Assembly: GCF_004342605.1 (NCBI RefSeq) | Contig: NZ_SLZL01000017.1 | Span: forward strand, 1-64,000 | From: Caulobacter sp. BK020 | GTDB taxonomy: Bacteria > Pseudomonadota > Alphaproteobacteria > Caulobacterales > Caulobacteraceae | Reading direction: 5' to 3' | Length of the DNA: 64,000 bases | Part shown: in pieces, positions 47,300 through 55,538 of the stretch | Position numbering within the stretch: the stretch's first letter is position 1 | Layout: each line of letters opens with the position of its first letter | The notes under the pieces: model-generated | The model's database searches: none | What the model was told of the DNA's origin: nothing | The model's input: the letters and a program-made list of their open reading frames with translations, nothing else | Made by a program: the position numbers and the translations under genes

Positions 47300-47539
47300 G
47301 TGAAGGCCTTTCGATCTTTCACGGACAAGGACATCGAGGATTACTTCGTCGCGACGGATCAGGCCGTGAAGTTCCTGGCGGCTGTCGCGTCTGGAGATCG
47401 GCGAACGGTCGCCAAGCTCCTGAGCAAGGCTACCCAAGACAAGACTGGCCAGTTCGGCGTCGAGCTGGCGGATTCCTACATCGCGGATGTCGAGTTTATC
47501 GCCAGCCTCAAACACCGCGTCGACTTGGCTCGCGACTAG
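47300..47539 (+). CDS. Hypothetical small protein (79 aa)
   Basis: The ORF begins at a GTG 4 bases after the uppP stop and ends in TAG. The peptide is mixed alpha/charged (KDIEDYFVATDQAVKFL), without membrane span or signal, and its codon use is moderately GC-rich. No family recognised and the ribosome site is weak (GAAG in the end of uppP). It may be translated by coupling to uppP. Confidence 0.4.
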   Translation: MKAFRSFTDKDIEDYFVATDQAVKFLAAVASGDRRTVAKLLSKATQDKTGQFGVELADSYIADVEFIASLKHRVDLARD

Positions 47540-47543
47540 CGAT

Positions 47544-47592
47544 CCCTCCCCCCTTGCGGGAGAGGGTGACCCGGAGGGCCGGGTGAGGGGTC
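47544..47592 (+). repeat. Intergenic palindromic repeat (left member of a pair)
   Basis: A CTCCCC-CTTGCGGGAGAGGGTG start and GGGTGAGGGG end, with an internal hairpin. The element at 47649-47702 is the same family in inverted orientation. Such CTTGCGGGAGAGGGTG elements are common between genes in GC-rich proteobacteria. Confidence 0.75.
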
Positions 47593-47602
47593 GATAAACG
47601 CA

Positions 47603-47638
47603 AAAGCCGCGACCGGCCTTTCGGCTTGTCGCGGCTTT
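47603..47638. terminator. Bidirectional terminator
   Basis: A perfect 11-bp stem AAAGCCGCGAC / GTCGCGGCTTT with a 14-base loop. A-runs on the left and T-runs on the right allow it to end both the uppP-side transcript and the convergent NDUFA9-like gene. It sits exactly between the two inverted repeat elements. Confidence 0.75.
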
Positions 47639-47648
47639 CATTTTTGAG

Positions 47649-47702
47649 AGACCCCTCATCCGTCGGCTTCGCCGACACCTTTTCCCGCAAGGGGAGAAGG
47701 GC
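47649..47702 (-). repeat. Intergenic palindromic repeat (right member of a pair)
   Basis: An inverted relative of 47544-47592: read on the minus strand it begins CCCTTCTCCCCTTGCGGGA and ends GGATGAGGGGTC, with a different central hairpin (GTCGGCGAAGCCGAC). It ends 7 bp before the stop codon of the NDUFA9-like gene. Confidence 0.75.
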
Positions 47703-47709
47703 CTGAGTC

Positions 47710-48666
47710 CTAGAACGCCCCGGCTGGGACCTCGGCGTACTGGCCGCCCTTGCGGTAGCGGTAGAGGTAGGACGGAACCACCGCCTCGACGGCGGTCGGG
47801 ACGACGCCGGCCTCGGCCAGGCCCGGCAGGCCGTGGTTGGCGACGTTGTCGGCCTTCAACGTCTCGACCTGGTCGGAGGTCAGCGGCGGATTGATCGGCG
47901 ACAGGTCGCCGACCTTGCCGATCAGGCCGGCCGCGAAGAACGGGATCGGGGCCAGGACGCGGTTGCGGCCGGTCTCGCGCAGGATCAGTTCCATCAGCGC
48001 CTTGAAGCTGTAGACGGCCGGGCCGCCCAGCTCGTAGGTCAGGCCCTCGGCCGCCGGGCTGGCGACGGCCTTGGCCACCACCTGGGCCACGTCGCCGACA
48101 TAGACCGGCTGGAACTTGGTCTCGCCGCCGCCGATCAGCGGCAGGGCGGGGAACAGGGCGGCCATCTGGCCGAACTTGTTGAAGAACTTGTCCTCGGCCC
48201 CGAACATGACCGACGGGCGGATCATCACCGCGCCCGGGAAGGCGGCGCGGACGGCCGCCTCGCCCTGGGCCTTGGTGCGCTGGTACTTCGAGGACGATTC
48301 GGCGTCAGCGCCGAGGGCCGAGACCTGCACCAGACGCTTGGCGCCGGCGGCCCGGGCCTGCTCGGCGACGGTCTTGGCGCCCATCACGTGCAGGGTCTGG
48401 AAGGTCTGCCGGCCGCTTTCCCACAGGACGCCGACCAGGTTGACCACCGCCTCGGCGCCGTCGACGGCGCGCGCCACCGACGGGGCGTTGCGGATGTTGG
48501 CCTGCACCACCTCGATCTGGCCGACATCGCCCAGCATCCGCATGCGGTAGGCCAGGTTGGGATTGCGCACCGCCACCCGCACGCGATGGCCCGCCTTGGC
48601 GAGCGCCCGTACGACCTGGCCGCCGACGAAGCCGGAGCCGCCGAACACCGTGACCAGACCTTGCAT
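47710..48666 (-). CDS. Complex I NDUFA9-subunit-like NAD(P)-binding protein
   Basis: A 318-aa atypical SDR. The Rossmann motif VFGGSGFVGGQVVRAL is at residues 6-21. Then come VNLVGVLWESGRQTFQTLHV and VQVSALGADAESSSKYQRTKAQGE, where the usual YxxxK is shifted to Y-x-R-T-K as in NDUFA9-type proteins. The C-terminal third is family-specific. Alphaproteobacterial homologues resemble the mitochondrial complex I accessory subunit; the role may be in quinone or respiratory metabolism. ATG 48666 has GAGG 7 bases upstream. Confidence 0.85.
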   Translation of the reverse strand: MQGLVTVFGGSGFVGGQVVRALAKAGHRVRVAVRNPNLAYRMRMLGDVGQIEVVQANIRNAPSVARAVDGAEAVVNLVGVLWESGRQTFQTLHVMGAKTVAEQARAAGAKRLVQVSALGADAESSSKYQRTKAQGEAAVRAAFPGAVMIRPSVMFGAEDKFFNKFGQMAALFPALPLIGGGETKFQPVYVGDVAQVVAKAVASPAAEGLTYELGGPAVYSFKALMELILRETGRNRVLAPIPFFAAGLIGKVGDLSPINPPLTSDQVETLKADNVANHGLPGLAEAGVVPTAVEAVVPSYLYRYRKGGQYAEVPAGAF

Positions 48667-48745
48667 AATCAACCTCGTCCTAAACCCGTGAGCCGGGGGA
48701 TAGACGACCGCGAGCCCAATCGCAACGAAATGCGCAACTAAGCGA

Positions 48746-48772
48746 TTGACGCGGTCAAAACCTTTGCATAAA
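48746..48772 (+). promoter_or_regulatory. Probable sigma-70 promoter of tRNA-Leu
   Basis: TTGACG at 48746-48751 and CATAAA at 48767-48772 are 15 bases apart, about 40 bases before the tRNA. A GC-rich stretch follows the -10, as usual for stable-RNA promoters. Not tested; the spacing is slightly short. Confidence 0.5.
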
Positions 48773-48810
48773 CGTCCCGGCCTCGCGGCGGTCCACGGAT
48801 CGCTTCGCAG

Positions 48811-48897
<87 letters not shown>

Positions 48898-49135
48898 CCC
48901 CCTACCAACCTTCGGAAGAAGGTCGGGGTGGCGCCGAAAGTGTTCGGGCTTCGGCCGGGCTTCCCAGGTTTCCAGACATTGAAAGCTCCGCAAGCTCAAC
49001 CAAGGGCTGGCGATGGTCGTGACCAGCGGATAGATATCCTGTTCATCCGGCCTATAGTGTCGGCGCACCATATTTAAGGCGTGTCGGAATTCGCAACGTC
49101 CCGTGCGACGAGACCGAGGCGCGGAGACGTTAGAC

Positions 49136-49753
49136 TTGGCCAACTTCCTGCATGAAGGCGACCTTCCGGACGGCGCGTTCGCCGGCGCCACCGCGGTCGC
49201 CATCGATTCCGAGACCATGGGCCTGCGCCTGGGCCGCGATCCGCTGTGCGTGGTCCAGCTGTCGTCGGGCGACGGCGACGCCCACGTGGTGCGCCTGGAC
49301 CGCTCGACCTATGACGCGCCCAACCTCAAGCGCCTGCTGACCGATCCGTCCGTGGTGAAGCTTTTTCACTTCGGCCGCTTCGATATCGCCATGTTCCTGC
49401 TGCACCTGGGCGTCATGACCGCCCCCGTGTACTGCACCAAGATCGCCAGCAAGCTGGCCCGCACCTATACCGACCGCCACGGCCTGAAGGACGTGACGCG
49501 CGAGCTGGTCGGCGTCGAGCTGTCGAAGGTCCAGCAGAGCTCGGACTGGGGGGCGGCGACGCTGTCGCCCGAACAGGTGGCCTATGCGGCGTCCGACGTG
49601 CTGCATCTGCATGCCCTGCGCGAGCGTTTGGACGCCATGCTGGTCCGCGAGGGCCGCATGGCCTTGGCGAAGGCCGCGTTCGACTATCTTCCCCACCGCG
49701 CCGCCCTCGACCTGGCCGGCTGGGAAGACGTCGACATCTTCGCGCACAGCTGA
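49136..49753 (+). CDS. Ribonuclease D-like 3'-5' exonuclease
   Basis: A 205-aa DEDDy exonuclease. VAIDSETMGL holds D-x-E, FHFGRFDIAMF the second Asp, and YAASDVLHLHAL the Y-x3-D. It lacks the HRDC domain of E. coli RNase D, as do the short alphaproteobacterial homologues. TTG 49136 (giving MANFLHEGDLP) with GGAG about 9 bases upstream gives the family length; GTG 49103 would add 11 residues. It is 11 bp upstream of lptC and co-oriented with lptC-lptA-lptB. Confidence 0.85.
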   Translation: MANFLHEGDLPDGAFAGATAVAIDSETMGLRLGRDPLCVVQLSSGDGDAHVVRLDRSTYDAPNLKRLLTDPSVVKLFHFGRFDIAMFLLHLGVMTAPVYCTKIASKLARTYTDRHGLKDVTRELVGVELSKVQQSSDWGAATLSPEQVAYAASDVLHLHALRERLDAMLVREGRMALAKAAFDYLPHRAALDLAGWEDVDIFAHS

Positions 49754-49764
49754 AGGCTGGAGGC

Positions 49765-50421
49765 ATGACCACCCTGGAGGCGGATCGGGCGGGATTCAGG
49801 CGGGACTTGCGCCGCTGGCGCCGTCGCTCGCGCCGCGTCAAGCTGGCGCGCGTGGTCCTGCCGATCGCCATGCTCGCCACCCTGGCGACGGTCGGCGGCC
49901 AGGTGGCCTGGCGCTCGTTCACCGCTGGCGACCGCCGGCCGTCCGAGAGCAAGGCGCAGATCCGCATGGTCACGCCGCGCTTCTACGGCCAGTCCAGCGA
50001 CGGGCGGCCGTTCATCATCACCGCCCGCTCGGCGGTGCGCGACGAAAACGACCTCAAGCGGGTGTTCCTGGACGCCCCGACCCTGACCCTGGGCGTGGGC
50101 AGCCCCGCCCCGACCCGCTCGACCGCCGACCGCGGCGTCTATCGCGAGGACACCCTGAAGCTGCAGCTTTATGGCAATGTCCGCATGGACGACGGAGCCG
50201 GCTATCGCTTCGCCTCGGACGAGGCCATGGTCGATACGCGCAACGGCAACACGACCGGCGAAACCGAGCTGCAAGGCGAAGGTCCTACTGGACAGGTGCA
50301 ATCCAACGCCTACTCCGTATATGACAAGGGCGACCGCATCATCTTCCGGGGCGGCGTCAGGACACGAATCGACCGGAAGACGGGCCAAGCGGTCCCGGTG
50401 CAAGGGACGGCTTCCGAATAG
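49765..50421 (+). CDS. lptC: LPS export protein LptC
   Basis: A 218-aa bitopic protein. After a strongly basic cytoplasmic N-terminus there is one membrane helix (about residues 29-47). The periplasmic part is the beta-jellyroll LptC domain (MVTPRFYGQSSDGRPFIITA, then LYGNVRMDDG and RGGVRTRI). It bridges the LptB2FG transporter and LptA. It lies 11 bp after the RNase D-like gene and 2 bp before lptA. Confidence 0.9.
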   Translation: MTTLEADRAGFRRDLRRWRRRSRRVKLARVVLPIAMLATLATVGGQVAWRSFTAGDRRPSESKAQIRMVTPRFYGQSSDGRPFIITARSAVRDENDLKRVFLDAPTLTLGVGSPAPTRSTADRGVYREDTLKLQLYGNVRMDDGAGYRFASDEAMVDTRNGNTTGETELQGEGPTGQVQSNAYSVYDKGDRIIFRGGVRTRIDRKTGQAVPVQGTASE

Positions 50422-50423
50422 AC

Positions 50424-51032
50424 ATGAGGACCTGGTTGATGAATCGATGGATGGCGCCGACGGCGATCGCCCTCAGCCTGTTGAGCGGCCCGGCCCTCCT
50501 GGTCGGCTTCGGAAGCGCGGCGACGGCTCAGACGCCGGCCGCCAGCGGCAACAATTCCAGCGCGCCGGTGGACATCTCCGCCGACGAGCAGGAGGTCATC
50601 AACAGCCAGTGCAAGACGATCTTCCGGGGCGCCGTCGAGGTGCTGCAGGACAAGGCCCGGATGCGGGCGGCGACCATGACCGTCTACAATCGCCGCAAGA
50701 CGCCGGGCAAGACCTCCTCGCCCACCGGCAACAACGACTGCGGCGACGTCGACCGCGTCGAGGCCGACGGCAACGTCTTCTACGTGACGCCCGAGCAGAC
50801 CGTGCGCGGCGACCACGCCGTCTACACCTATGACAACGACACCATCGTGGTGACCGGCGACGTGGTGGCCGTCCAGGGCCAGGACGTGGCCCGCGGCGAC
50901 CGCATGACGATCAAGACCAAGACCAATGACGTGAAGATGGAATCCAACGCCACGGGTCGCGGCAAGACGCGTGTGCGGGCGGTGCTCTATCCCGACCAGA
51001 ACAAAGACAAGAAGCCCGCCGGCAAGCCGTAG
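50424..51032 (+). CDS. lptA: LPS transport periplasmic protein LptA (OstA-like)
   Basis: A 202-aa protein. The signal peptide ends near residue 36 (SAATAQT). The OstA-like N domain follows: PVDISADEQEVINSQ, FRGAVEVLQDKARMRA, VEADGNVFYVTPEQTVRGD. It forms the periplasmic LPS bridge. ATG 50424 is the first start; ATG 50439, with GAGG 9 bases upstream, would shorten the leader by five residues. The Lys-rich C-terminus (DKKPAGKP) is not conserved. Confidence 0.9.
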   Translation: MRTWLMNRWMAPTAIALSLLSGPALLVGFGSAATAQTPAASGNNSSAPVDISADEQEVINSQCKTIFRGAVEVLQDKARMRAATMTVYNRRKTPGKTSSPTGNNDCGDVDRVEADGNVFYVTPEQTVRGDHAVYTYDNDTIVVTGDVVAVQGQDVARGDRMTIKTKTNDVKMESNATGRGKTRVRAVLYPDQNKDKKPAGKP

Positions 51033-51038
51033 GACCCC

Positions 51039-51809
51039 ATGGCGTTTTCGATGCAATCCCTGGGCGTCAACCGCGACGCGGCCTCCGAAGGCCTGTTCGT
51101 CGACGCCGTCGGCAAGTCGTTCGGCGACCGTCCCGTCGTCAAGAGCGTCTCCCTGCGCCTCAAGCGCGGCGAGGTCGCGGGGCTGCTGGGCCCCAACGGC
51201 GCCGGCAAGACCACCTGTTTCTACATGATCACCGGCCTGGTCGCCGCCGACTACGGCTCAATCTATCTGGACGGCGAGGACATCACCAGCCAGCCGATGT
51301 TCCAGCGCGCCCGCATGGGCGTGGGCTACCTGCCGCAGGAGGCCTCGATCTTCCGCGGCATGACGGTCGAGCAGAACGTCATGGCCGTGGTCGAGATGCG
51401 CCAGAAGAACCAGCGCAAGGCGCGCGAACACGTCACCGAGATCCTGGAAGAGCTGCGCATCACCCACATCCGCAAGTCGCCGGCCGTGGCCCTGTCGGGC
51501 GGCGAGCGCCGCCGGGTGGAAATCGCCCGCGCCCTGGCCAGCGAGCCGTCGTTCATGCTGCTGGACGAGCCGTTCGCCGGCATCGACCCGCTGGCGATCT
51601 CCGACATCCGCGAAGTGGTCAGCTATCTGAAGAACCGCGGCATCGGCATCCTAATCACCGACCACAACGTCCGCGAGACGCTGCAGATGGTCGACCGGGC
51701 CTCGATCATCCACGCCGGCGAGGTCCTGTTCGAAGGTTCGCCGCAGGAGATCGTCGACAATCCCGAGGTCCGCCGCGTCTATCTGGGCGACAGCTTCGAC
51801 GAGCGCTGA
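51039..51809 (+). CDS. lptB: LPS export ABC transporter ATPase LptB
   Basis: A 256-aa ATPase. Walker A GPNGAGKTT is near residue 54, the Q-loop LPQEASIFRGMTVEQNV near 105, the signature LSGGERRRVEIARAL near 152, and Walker B FMLLDEPFAGIDP near 172. The switch His is in LITDHNV. It powers LPS extraction with LptFG, which are not in this window. It is 6 bp after lptA, and rpoN follows after 280 bp, as is common in proteobacteria. Confidence 0.95.
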   Translation: MAFSMQSLGVNRDAASEGLFVDAVGKSFGDRPVVKSVSLRLKRGEVAGLLGPNGAGKTTCFYMITGLVAADYGSIYLDGEDITSQPMFQRARMGVGYLPQEASIFRGMTVEQNVMAVVEMRQKNQRKAREHVTEILEELRITHIRKSPAVALSGGERRRVEIARALASEPSFMLLDEPFAGIDPLAISDIREVVSYLKNRGIGILITDHNVRETLQMVDRASIIHAGEVLFEGSPQEIVDNPEVRRVYLGDSFDER

Positions 51810-51969
51810 AGGCGGCCGGCGGCGAATTTTTAATCGCCCGGCGCCGCAGGCCCGGCAGAATTTAACGGCCCGCTCGCCCTTCGACCCGGCGCGCGGGCCG
51901 ATTCCCGTCCGGACCAGCGTGGCTTAAGTCCAGCGTTTCCGGGCCCTTACCTCGTTCCGTGGAGAAAAA

Positions 51970-51987
51970 CGTCCGTCTCTCCGGACG
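51970..51987. other. Small inverted repeat upstream of the sigma-54 promoter
   Basis: CGTCCG-TCTCTC-CGGACG, a perfect 6-bp dyad, 11 bp upstream of the candidate sigma-54 site. It could be an activator site or a weak terminator of the lpt transcript (no T run). Confidence 0.4.
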
Positions 51988-51997
51988 GAGTGTCGCA

Positions 51998-52014
51998 CTG
52001 GCCCGCTTTTTGCT
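51998..52014 (+). promoter_or_regulatory. Sigma-54 type promoter upstream of rpoN
   Basis: CTGGCCCGCTTTTTGCT matches the sigma-54 consensus (YTGGCACG-N4-TTGCW) at all but one position. The invariant GG (52000-52001) and GC (52012-52013) are separated by 10 bases, as required. The start would be near 52025, 65 bp before the rpoN start codon. Confidence 0.6.
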
Positions 52015-52089
52015 GGCGTTCGCGCCCCGTTAACCAGACTGCCCTTCAATGGCGATCAACAGGTTCGTTGATTTGCCCAGGAGGGCGCC

Positions 52090-53595
52090 TTGGCTCTCGG
52101 CCACAGATTGGAGCTTCGGCAAGGCCAGGGCCTTGTCATCACGCCGCAGCTTCAGCAGGCGATCAAGCTCCTGCAGCTGTCGAACCTGGAGCTCGACGCC
52201 TTCGTCGAGGCCGAGCTCGAGCGCAATCCCCTGCTCCAGCGCGAGGACGGCCCGGCCGAAACCGAGCGCGCCGTCGAAGAGATCGCCGAGCGCCCCACCG
52301 AGAATCTCGGCCTGGACTCCGTGTCCGACAGCGCCGCCAGCCAGCAGATGGACGCCGCGCCCGACGACGTCTCGCCGGGCGAGCGCGCCACCGGCGACGG
52401 GACCGATTCCGGCGCCGAGCAGGCCGGCGGCCAGATCGACTGGTCGCGCACCGGCGGCGGCGGCAATTTCGAGGGCGACGGCCACTACGAAGAGGCCCTT
52501 GCCCGCGCCCCGACCCTGGTCGAGCACCTGACCGAGCAGTTGGCCGTGGCCGGCCTCTCTCCCGCCCAGAACGTCGTGGCCGGGGTGCTGATCGATGCGG
52601 TCGACGACACCGGCTACCTGCGCGCCGACCTCCTGGAGGTGGCCCAGCGCCTGGGCTGCGACCTGGCCTTCGTCGAGGGCGTGCTCAAGGTGCTGCAAGG
52701 CTTCGAGCCGGCCGGCGTCATGGCTCGCGACGTGCGTGAGTGCCTGGCCCTGCAACTGAAGGACGTCAATCGCTACGACCCCTGCATGGCCGCCCTGCTG
52801 GACAATCTGGACCTGCTGGCCCGTCGCGACATGAACGCCCTGCGCAGGGTCTGCGGCGTCGACGACGAAGACCTGCGCGAGATGGTCGCCGAGATCCGCG
52901 CCCTGACTCCCCGCCCCGGCGCGGCCTTCCATTCCGACCCACCGCAAACGCTTGTGCCCGATGTCCACGTGCGCGAGACGCCCGGCGGCCTGTGGCACGT
53001 GGAGCTGAACACCGACACCCTGCCCAAGGTGCTGGTCGACCAGCGCTACCACGCGCGGGTCAGCAAGGGCGCGCGGACCGAGCAGGAAAAGACCTTCGTC
53101 GCCGACAGCTTCGCTACGGCCAACTGGCTGGTCAAAAGCCTCGACCAGCGGGCCAAGACCATCCTGAAGGTCTCCAGCGAGATCGTCCGCCAGCAGGACG
53201 GCTTCCTGGCCTATGGCGTCGAGCACCTGCGGCCGCTGAACCTGAAGACCGTCGCCGACGCCATCGGCATGCACGAATCGACGGTCAGCCGGGTGACCTC
53301 CAACAAGTACATCGCCACCCCGCGCGGGGTGTTCGAGCTGAAGTACTTCTTCACCTCGGCGATCCAGGCCACCGAGGGCGGCGAGGCCCACTCGGCCGCC
53401 AGCGTGCGCCACAAGATCAAGGGCCTGGTCGAGGCCGAGCGCACCGAGGCCGACGTCCATTCCGACGACCGCATCGTCGAGATCCTCAAGGAAAGCGGCG
53501 TCGACATCGCCCGCCGCACCGTGGCCAAGTATCGCGAGGCCCTGCGGATCCCATCGTCGGTCGAACGCCGGCGCCTGATCAAGGAAACCGCCTGA
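52090..53595 (+). CDS. rpoN: RNA polymerase sigma-54 factor
   Basis: A 501-aa sigma-54. Region I is Gln/Leu-rich (TPQLQQAIKLLQLSNLELDAF). An acidic region II follows, then the core-binding domain. The HTH is near 390-410 (ADAIGMHESTVSRVTSNKYI) and the RpoN box ARRTVAKYRE is near the end. The start is TTG with GGAGG 6 bases upstream and matches the family N-terminus; no ATG is available. A sigma-54-type promoter lies 75-90 bp upstream, suggesting autoregulation. It also heads the rpoN-exoD-hpf-ptsN run. Confidence 0.95.
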   Translation: MALGHRLELRQGQGLVITPQLQQAIKLLQLSNLELDAFVEAELERNPLLQREDGPAETERAVEEIAERPTENLGLDSVSDSAASQQMDAAPDDVSPGERATGDGTDSGAEQAGGQIDWSRTGGGGNFEGDGHYEEALARAPTLVEHLTEQLAVAGLSPAQNVVAGVLIDAVDDTGYLRADLLEVAQRLGCDLAFVEGVLKVLQGFEPAGVMARDVRECLALQLKDVNRYDPCMAALLDNLDLLARRDMNALRRVCGVDDEDLREMVAEIRALTPRPGAAFHSDPPQTLVPDVHVRETPGGLWHVELNTDTLPKVLVDQRYHARVSKGARTEQEKTFVADSFATANWLVKSLDQRAKTILKVSSEIVRQQDGFLAYGVEHLRPLNLKTVADAIGMHESTVSRVTSNKYIATPRGVFELKYFFTSAIQATEGGEAHSAASVRHKIKGLVEAERTEADVHSDDRIVEILKESGVDIARRTVAKYREALRIPSSVERRRLIKETA

Positions 53596-53651
53596 CCGAT
53601 GGTCCGGACGCTCGCGATCCGCGTTGATAGACACGCGATCCAAGGCTGAGC

Positions 53652-54263
53652 ATGAGCATCCAGAGACTATCCGACGTGATCGAAGGATTCGGCGAGGACG
53701 AACGTCCCGTCCTGACCGTCGGCCAGATGCTGGAGCAGTTCGACAGCCGCGCCTTCGGGGCCATGCTGCTGGTGTTCGGCCTGCTGAACTGCCTGCCCCT
53801 GCCCCCCGGCTCATCGACGATCCTCAGCCTGCCGATCCTGCTGCTGGCCCCGCAGATCGCCTGGGGGTCCGACGTCCCCTGGCTGCCGCGCCGGCTGGTC
53901 GAGCACCCCCTGAAGCGCGACGACCTGCGCGGGCTGTTCCGTCGGCTGACGCCGATCGTCCGGCGGATGGAGCTGGTCACCCGCCCGCGGCTGAAGATCC
54001 TGTTCGGGCCGGTCGGCGAGCGGCTGATCGGGGTGGTCTGCACCCTGCTGGCCCTGGTGCTGGTGCTGCCCATCCCGCTGGGCAACCTGGCGCCCGGCGC
54101 CACCGTGGCCGTCCTGGCCCTGGCCCTGCTGCAGCGCGACGGCCTGCTGGCCCTGCTGGGCTACCTGATGGGGGCGGTCAGCGTGGGCCTGCTGGTCCTG
54201 AGCGCGGGCGTGGTGGCGGCCGCGGTCGACCGGTTGCTGCACATGATTCCGGGACTGGTTTAA
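53652..54263 (+). CDS. ExoD-family exopolysaccharide synthesis membrane protein
   Basis: A 203-aa inner-membrane protein of the ExoD family. TVGQMLEQFDSRAFGAMLLV is followed by NCLPLPPGSSTILSLPIL and GRP-type loops, with about four or five spans. LPIPLGNLAPG is a second family motif. ExoD in Sinorhizobium is required for normal exopolysaccharide production and alkali tolerance; biochemical activity is unknown. Its place between rpoN and hpf is unusual. Confidence 0.82.
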   Translation: MSIQRLSDVIEGFGEDERPVLTVGQMLEQFDSRAFGAMLLVFGLLNCLPLPPGSSTILSLPILLLAPQIAWGSDVPWLPRRLVEHPLKRDDLRGLFRRLTPIVRRMELVTRPRLKILFGPVGERLIGVVCTLLALVLVLPIPLGNLAPGATVAVLALALLQRDGLLALLGYLMGAVSVGLLVLSAGVVAAAVDRLLHMIPGLV

Positions 54264-54279
54264 GTCGCTTTTGCGACGC

Positions 54280-54308
54280 TTGACACCAGACCCAGACGGG
54301 CGCGTTGT
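54280..54308 (+). promoter_or_regulatory. Candidate promoter of hpf
   Basis: A perfect TTGACA at 54280-54285 with a weak -10 (about CGTTGT, 54303-54308) at 17-bp spacing. Transcription would begin just before the hpf ATG at 54315, which has only AGG upstream, so the mRNA may be leaderless or nearly so. Confidence 0.4.
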
Positions 54309-54314
54309 TAGGCC

Positions 54315-54947
54315 ATGCAAGTCCAAATCTCCGGCAAGCATGTCGACGTTGGCGAGGCTCTGCGAGCGCGAGTCTCCGACGAAATCACCCTGAGCATCGG
54401 CAAGTATTTCGACCGCGGCGGTGACGCCGACGTCGTGATCAGCAAGGAGGGCTTCGCCTTCCGGGTCGATTGTTCGGTCAAGCTGGCTTCGGGCCAGCAG
54501 CTGATCAGCCATGGTTCGGGCGGCGACGCCCACGCGGCTTTCGACGCCGCCCTGGCCAAGATCGAGACGCGCATCCGGCGCTACAAGCGACGACTTAAGA
54601 GCCACTCGATCGCCGCCACCGCCAAGCAGGCGGAAAACGCCGCCATGTACGTGCTGCGGGCCCCCGACAGCGACGACATCGACGACGACGACTGGACCGT
54701 CGACGACGAGCACCCCAAGGGCGCTCCGGCCGCCATGGTCATCGCCGAGTCCCAGGCCGCCCTCAAGACGATGACTGTTTCCATGGCGGTCATGGAACTG
54801 GACTTGACCGAGTCCCAGGCAATCGTGTTTAGGAACGCCGCCCACGACGGATTGTCGGTGGTCTACAGGCGGCCTGACGGAAATATCGGCTGGATCGACC
54901 CCGAACGCACCAAATCGCTGAACGGGTACGCACCGGCCGCAAGTTGA
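54315..54947 (+). CDS. hpf: Ribosome hibernation-promoting factor (long form)
   Basis: A 210-aa long-form HPF. Residues 1-100 are the S30AE domain (QVQISGKHVDVGEALRARV, then FDAALAKIETRIRRYKRRLK). An acidic linker (DSDDIDDDDW) follows, and the C-terminal dimerisation domain is VVYRRPDGNIGWIDP. It joins ribosomes into 100S dimers in stationary phase. It lies between the exoD-like gene and ptsN, the usual rpoN-hpf-ptsN order. Confidence 0.93.
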   Translation: MQVQISGKHVDVGEALRARVSDEITLSIGKYFDRGGDADVVISKEGFAFRVDCSVKLASGQQLISHGSGGDAHAAFDAALAKIETRIRRYKRRLKSHSIAATAKQAENAAMYVLRAPDSDDIDDDDWTVDDEHPKGAPAAMVIAESQAALKTMTVSMAVMELDLTESQAIVFRNAAHDGLSVVYRRPDGNIGWIDPERTKSLNGYAPAAS

Positions 54948-55044
54948 TCGAACCTCGGATCGGTCGGCGCGTTTCGGTAGGCCCCCGTCTCGGCGAGAGG
55001 CGGCGACGAAGCGCGACGACCGACTACGAGCGAGTTTCCATATC

Positions 55045-55515
55045 ATGACCCTTGGCGATCTCCTCGAGCCCGGCGCGGTCACCCTCAGAGTCAGCGCCGC
55101 CAACAAGCGTCAGGTTCTCGGCGTGATCGCCGACGTCGCCGCCCGCGCGTTCGGCGTTGACGCCGACGAGGCGCTGGAAGGCCTGATCGAGCGTGAGAAC
55201 GCCGGCTCCACCGGCGTCGGCCAGGGCGTGGCCATCCCGCACGCGCGCCTGTCCGACATCGACCGGGTCCGCGCGGTGTTCGTGCGCCTGGAAACCCCGG
55301 TGGCGTTCGGCGCGGTGGACGACAAGCCGGTAGACCTGCTGATCGCGCTGTTCGCCCCCAGGCAGGCCGATTCCAACCACCTGCGGGCCCTGGCCCGGGT
55401 GTCGCGGATGATGCGCCAGCCCGAGCTGCGCGAGCAGCTGCGCCAGGCCCGCTCGGCCGACGCCGTGCACGTGATGCTGACCCAGGCCCACGAGAGCAAG
55501 CCCACCGCGGCCTGA
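55045..55515 (+). CDS. ptsN: PTS IIA-like nitrogen regulatory protein
   Basis: A 156-aa EIIA-Ntr. The phosphorylatable His lies in GVAIPHARL near residue 70. LGVIADVAARAFGVDADEAL and VDLLIALFAPRQADSNHLRAL are family blocks. It is phosphorylated by NPr/EI-Ntr and links nitrogen and carbon state to potassium and envelope control. It is 97 bp downstream of hpf. Confidence 0.94.
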   Translation: MTLGDLLEPGAVTLRVSAANKRQVLGVIADVAARAFGVDADEALEGLIERENAGSTGVGQGVAIPHARLSDIDRVRAVFVRLETPVAFGAVDDKPVDLLIALFAPRQADSNHLRALARVSRMMRQPELREQLRQARSADAVHVMLTQAHESKPTAA

Positions 55516-55538
55516 CCCACCGAGCGATCAGCCGCTCG

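Noticed and set aside
52030..52037. CtrA binding site (TTAACCAG) near the rpoN promoter
   Set aside because: Only a half-site with one mismatch and no second TTAA at the proper spacing; mentioned only as context.
52030..53814. A 594-codon minus-strand frame opposite rpoN
   Set aside because: Antisense shadow of rpoN; composition is biased and no motif is present.
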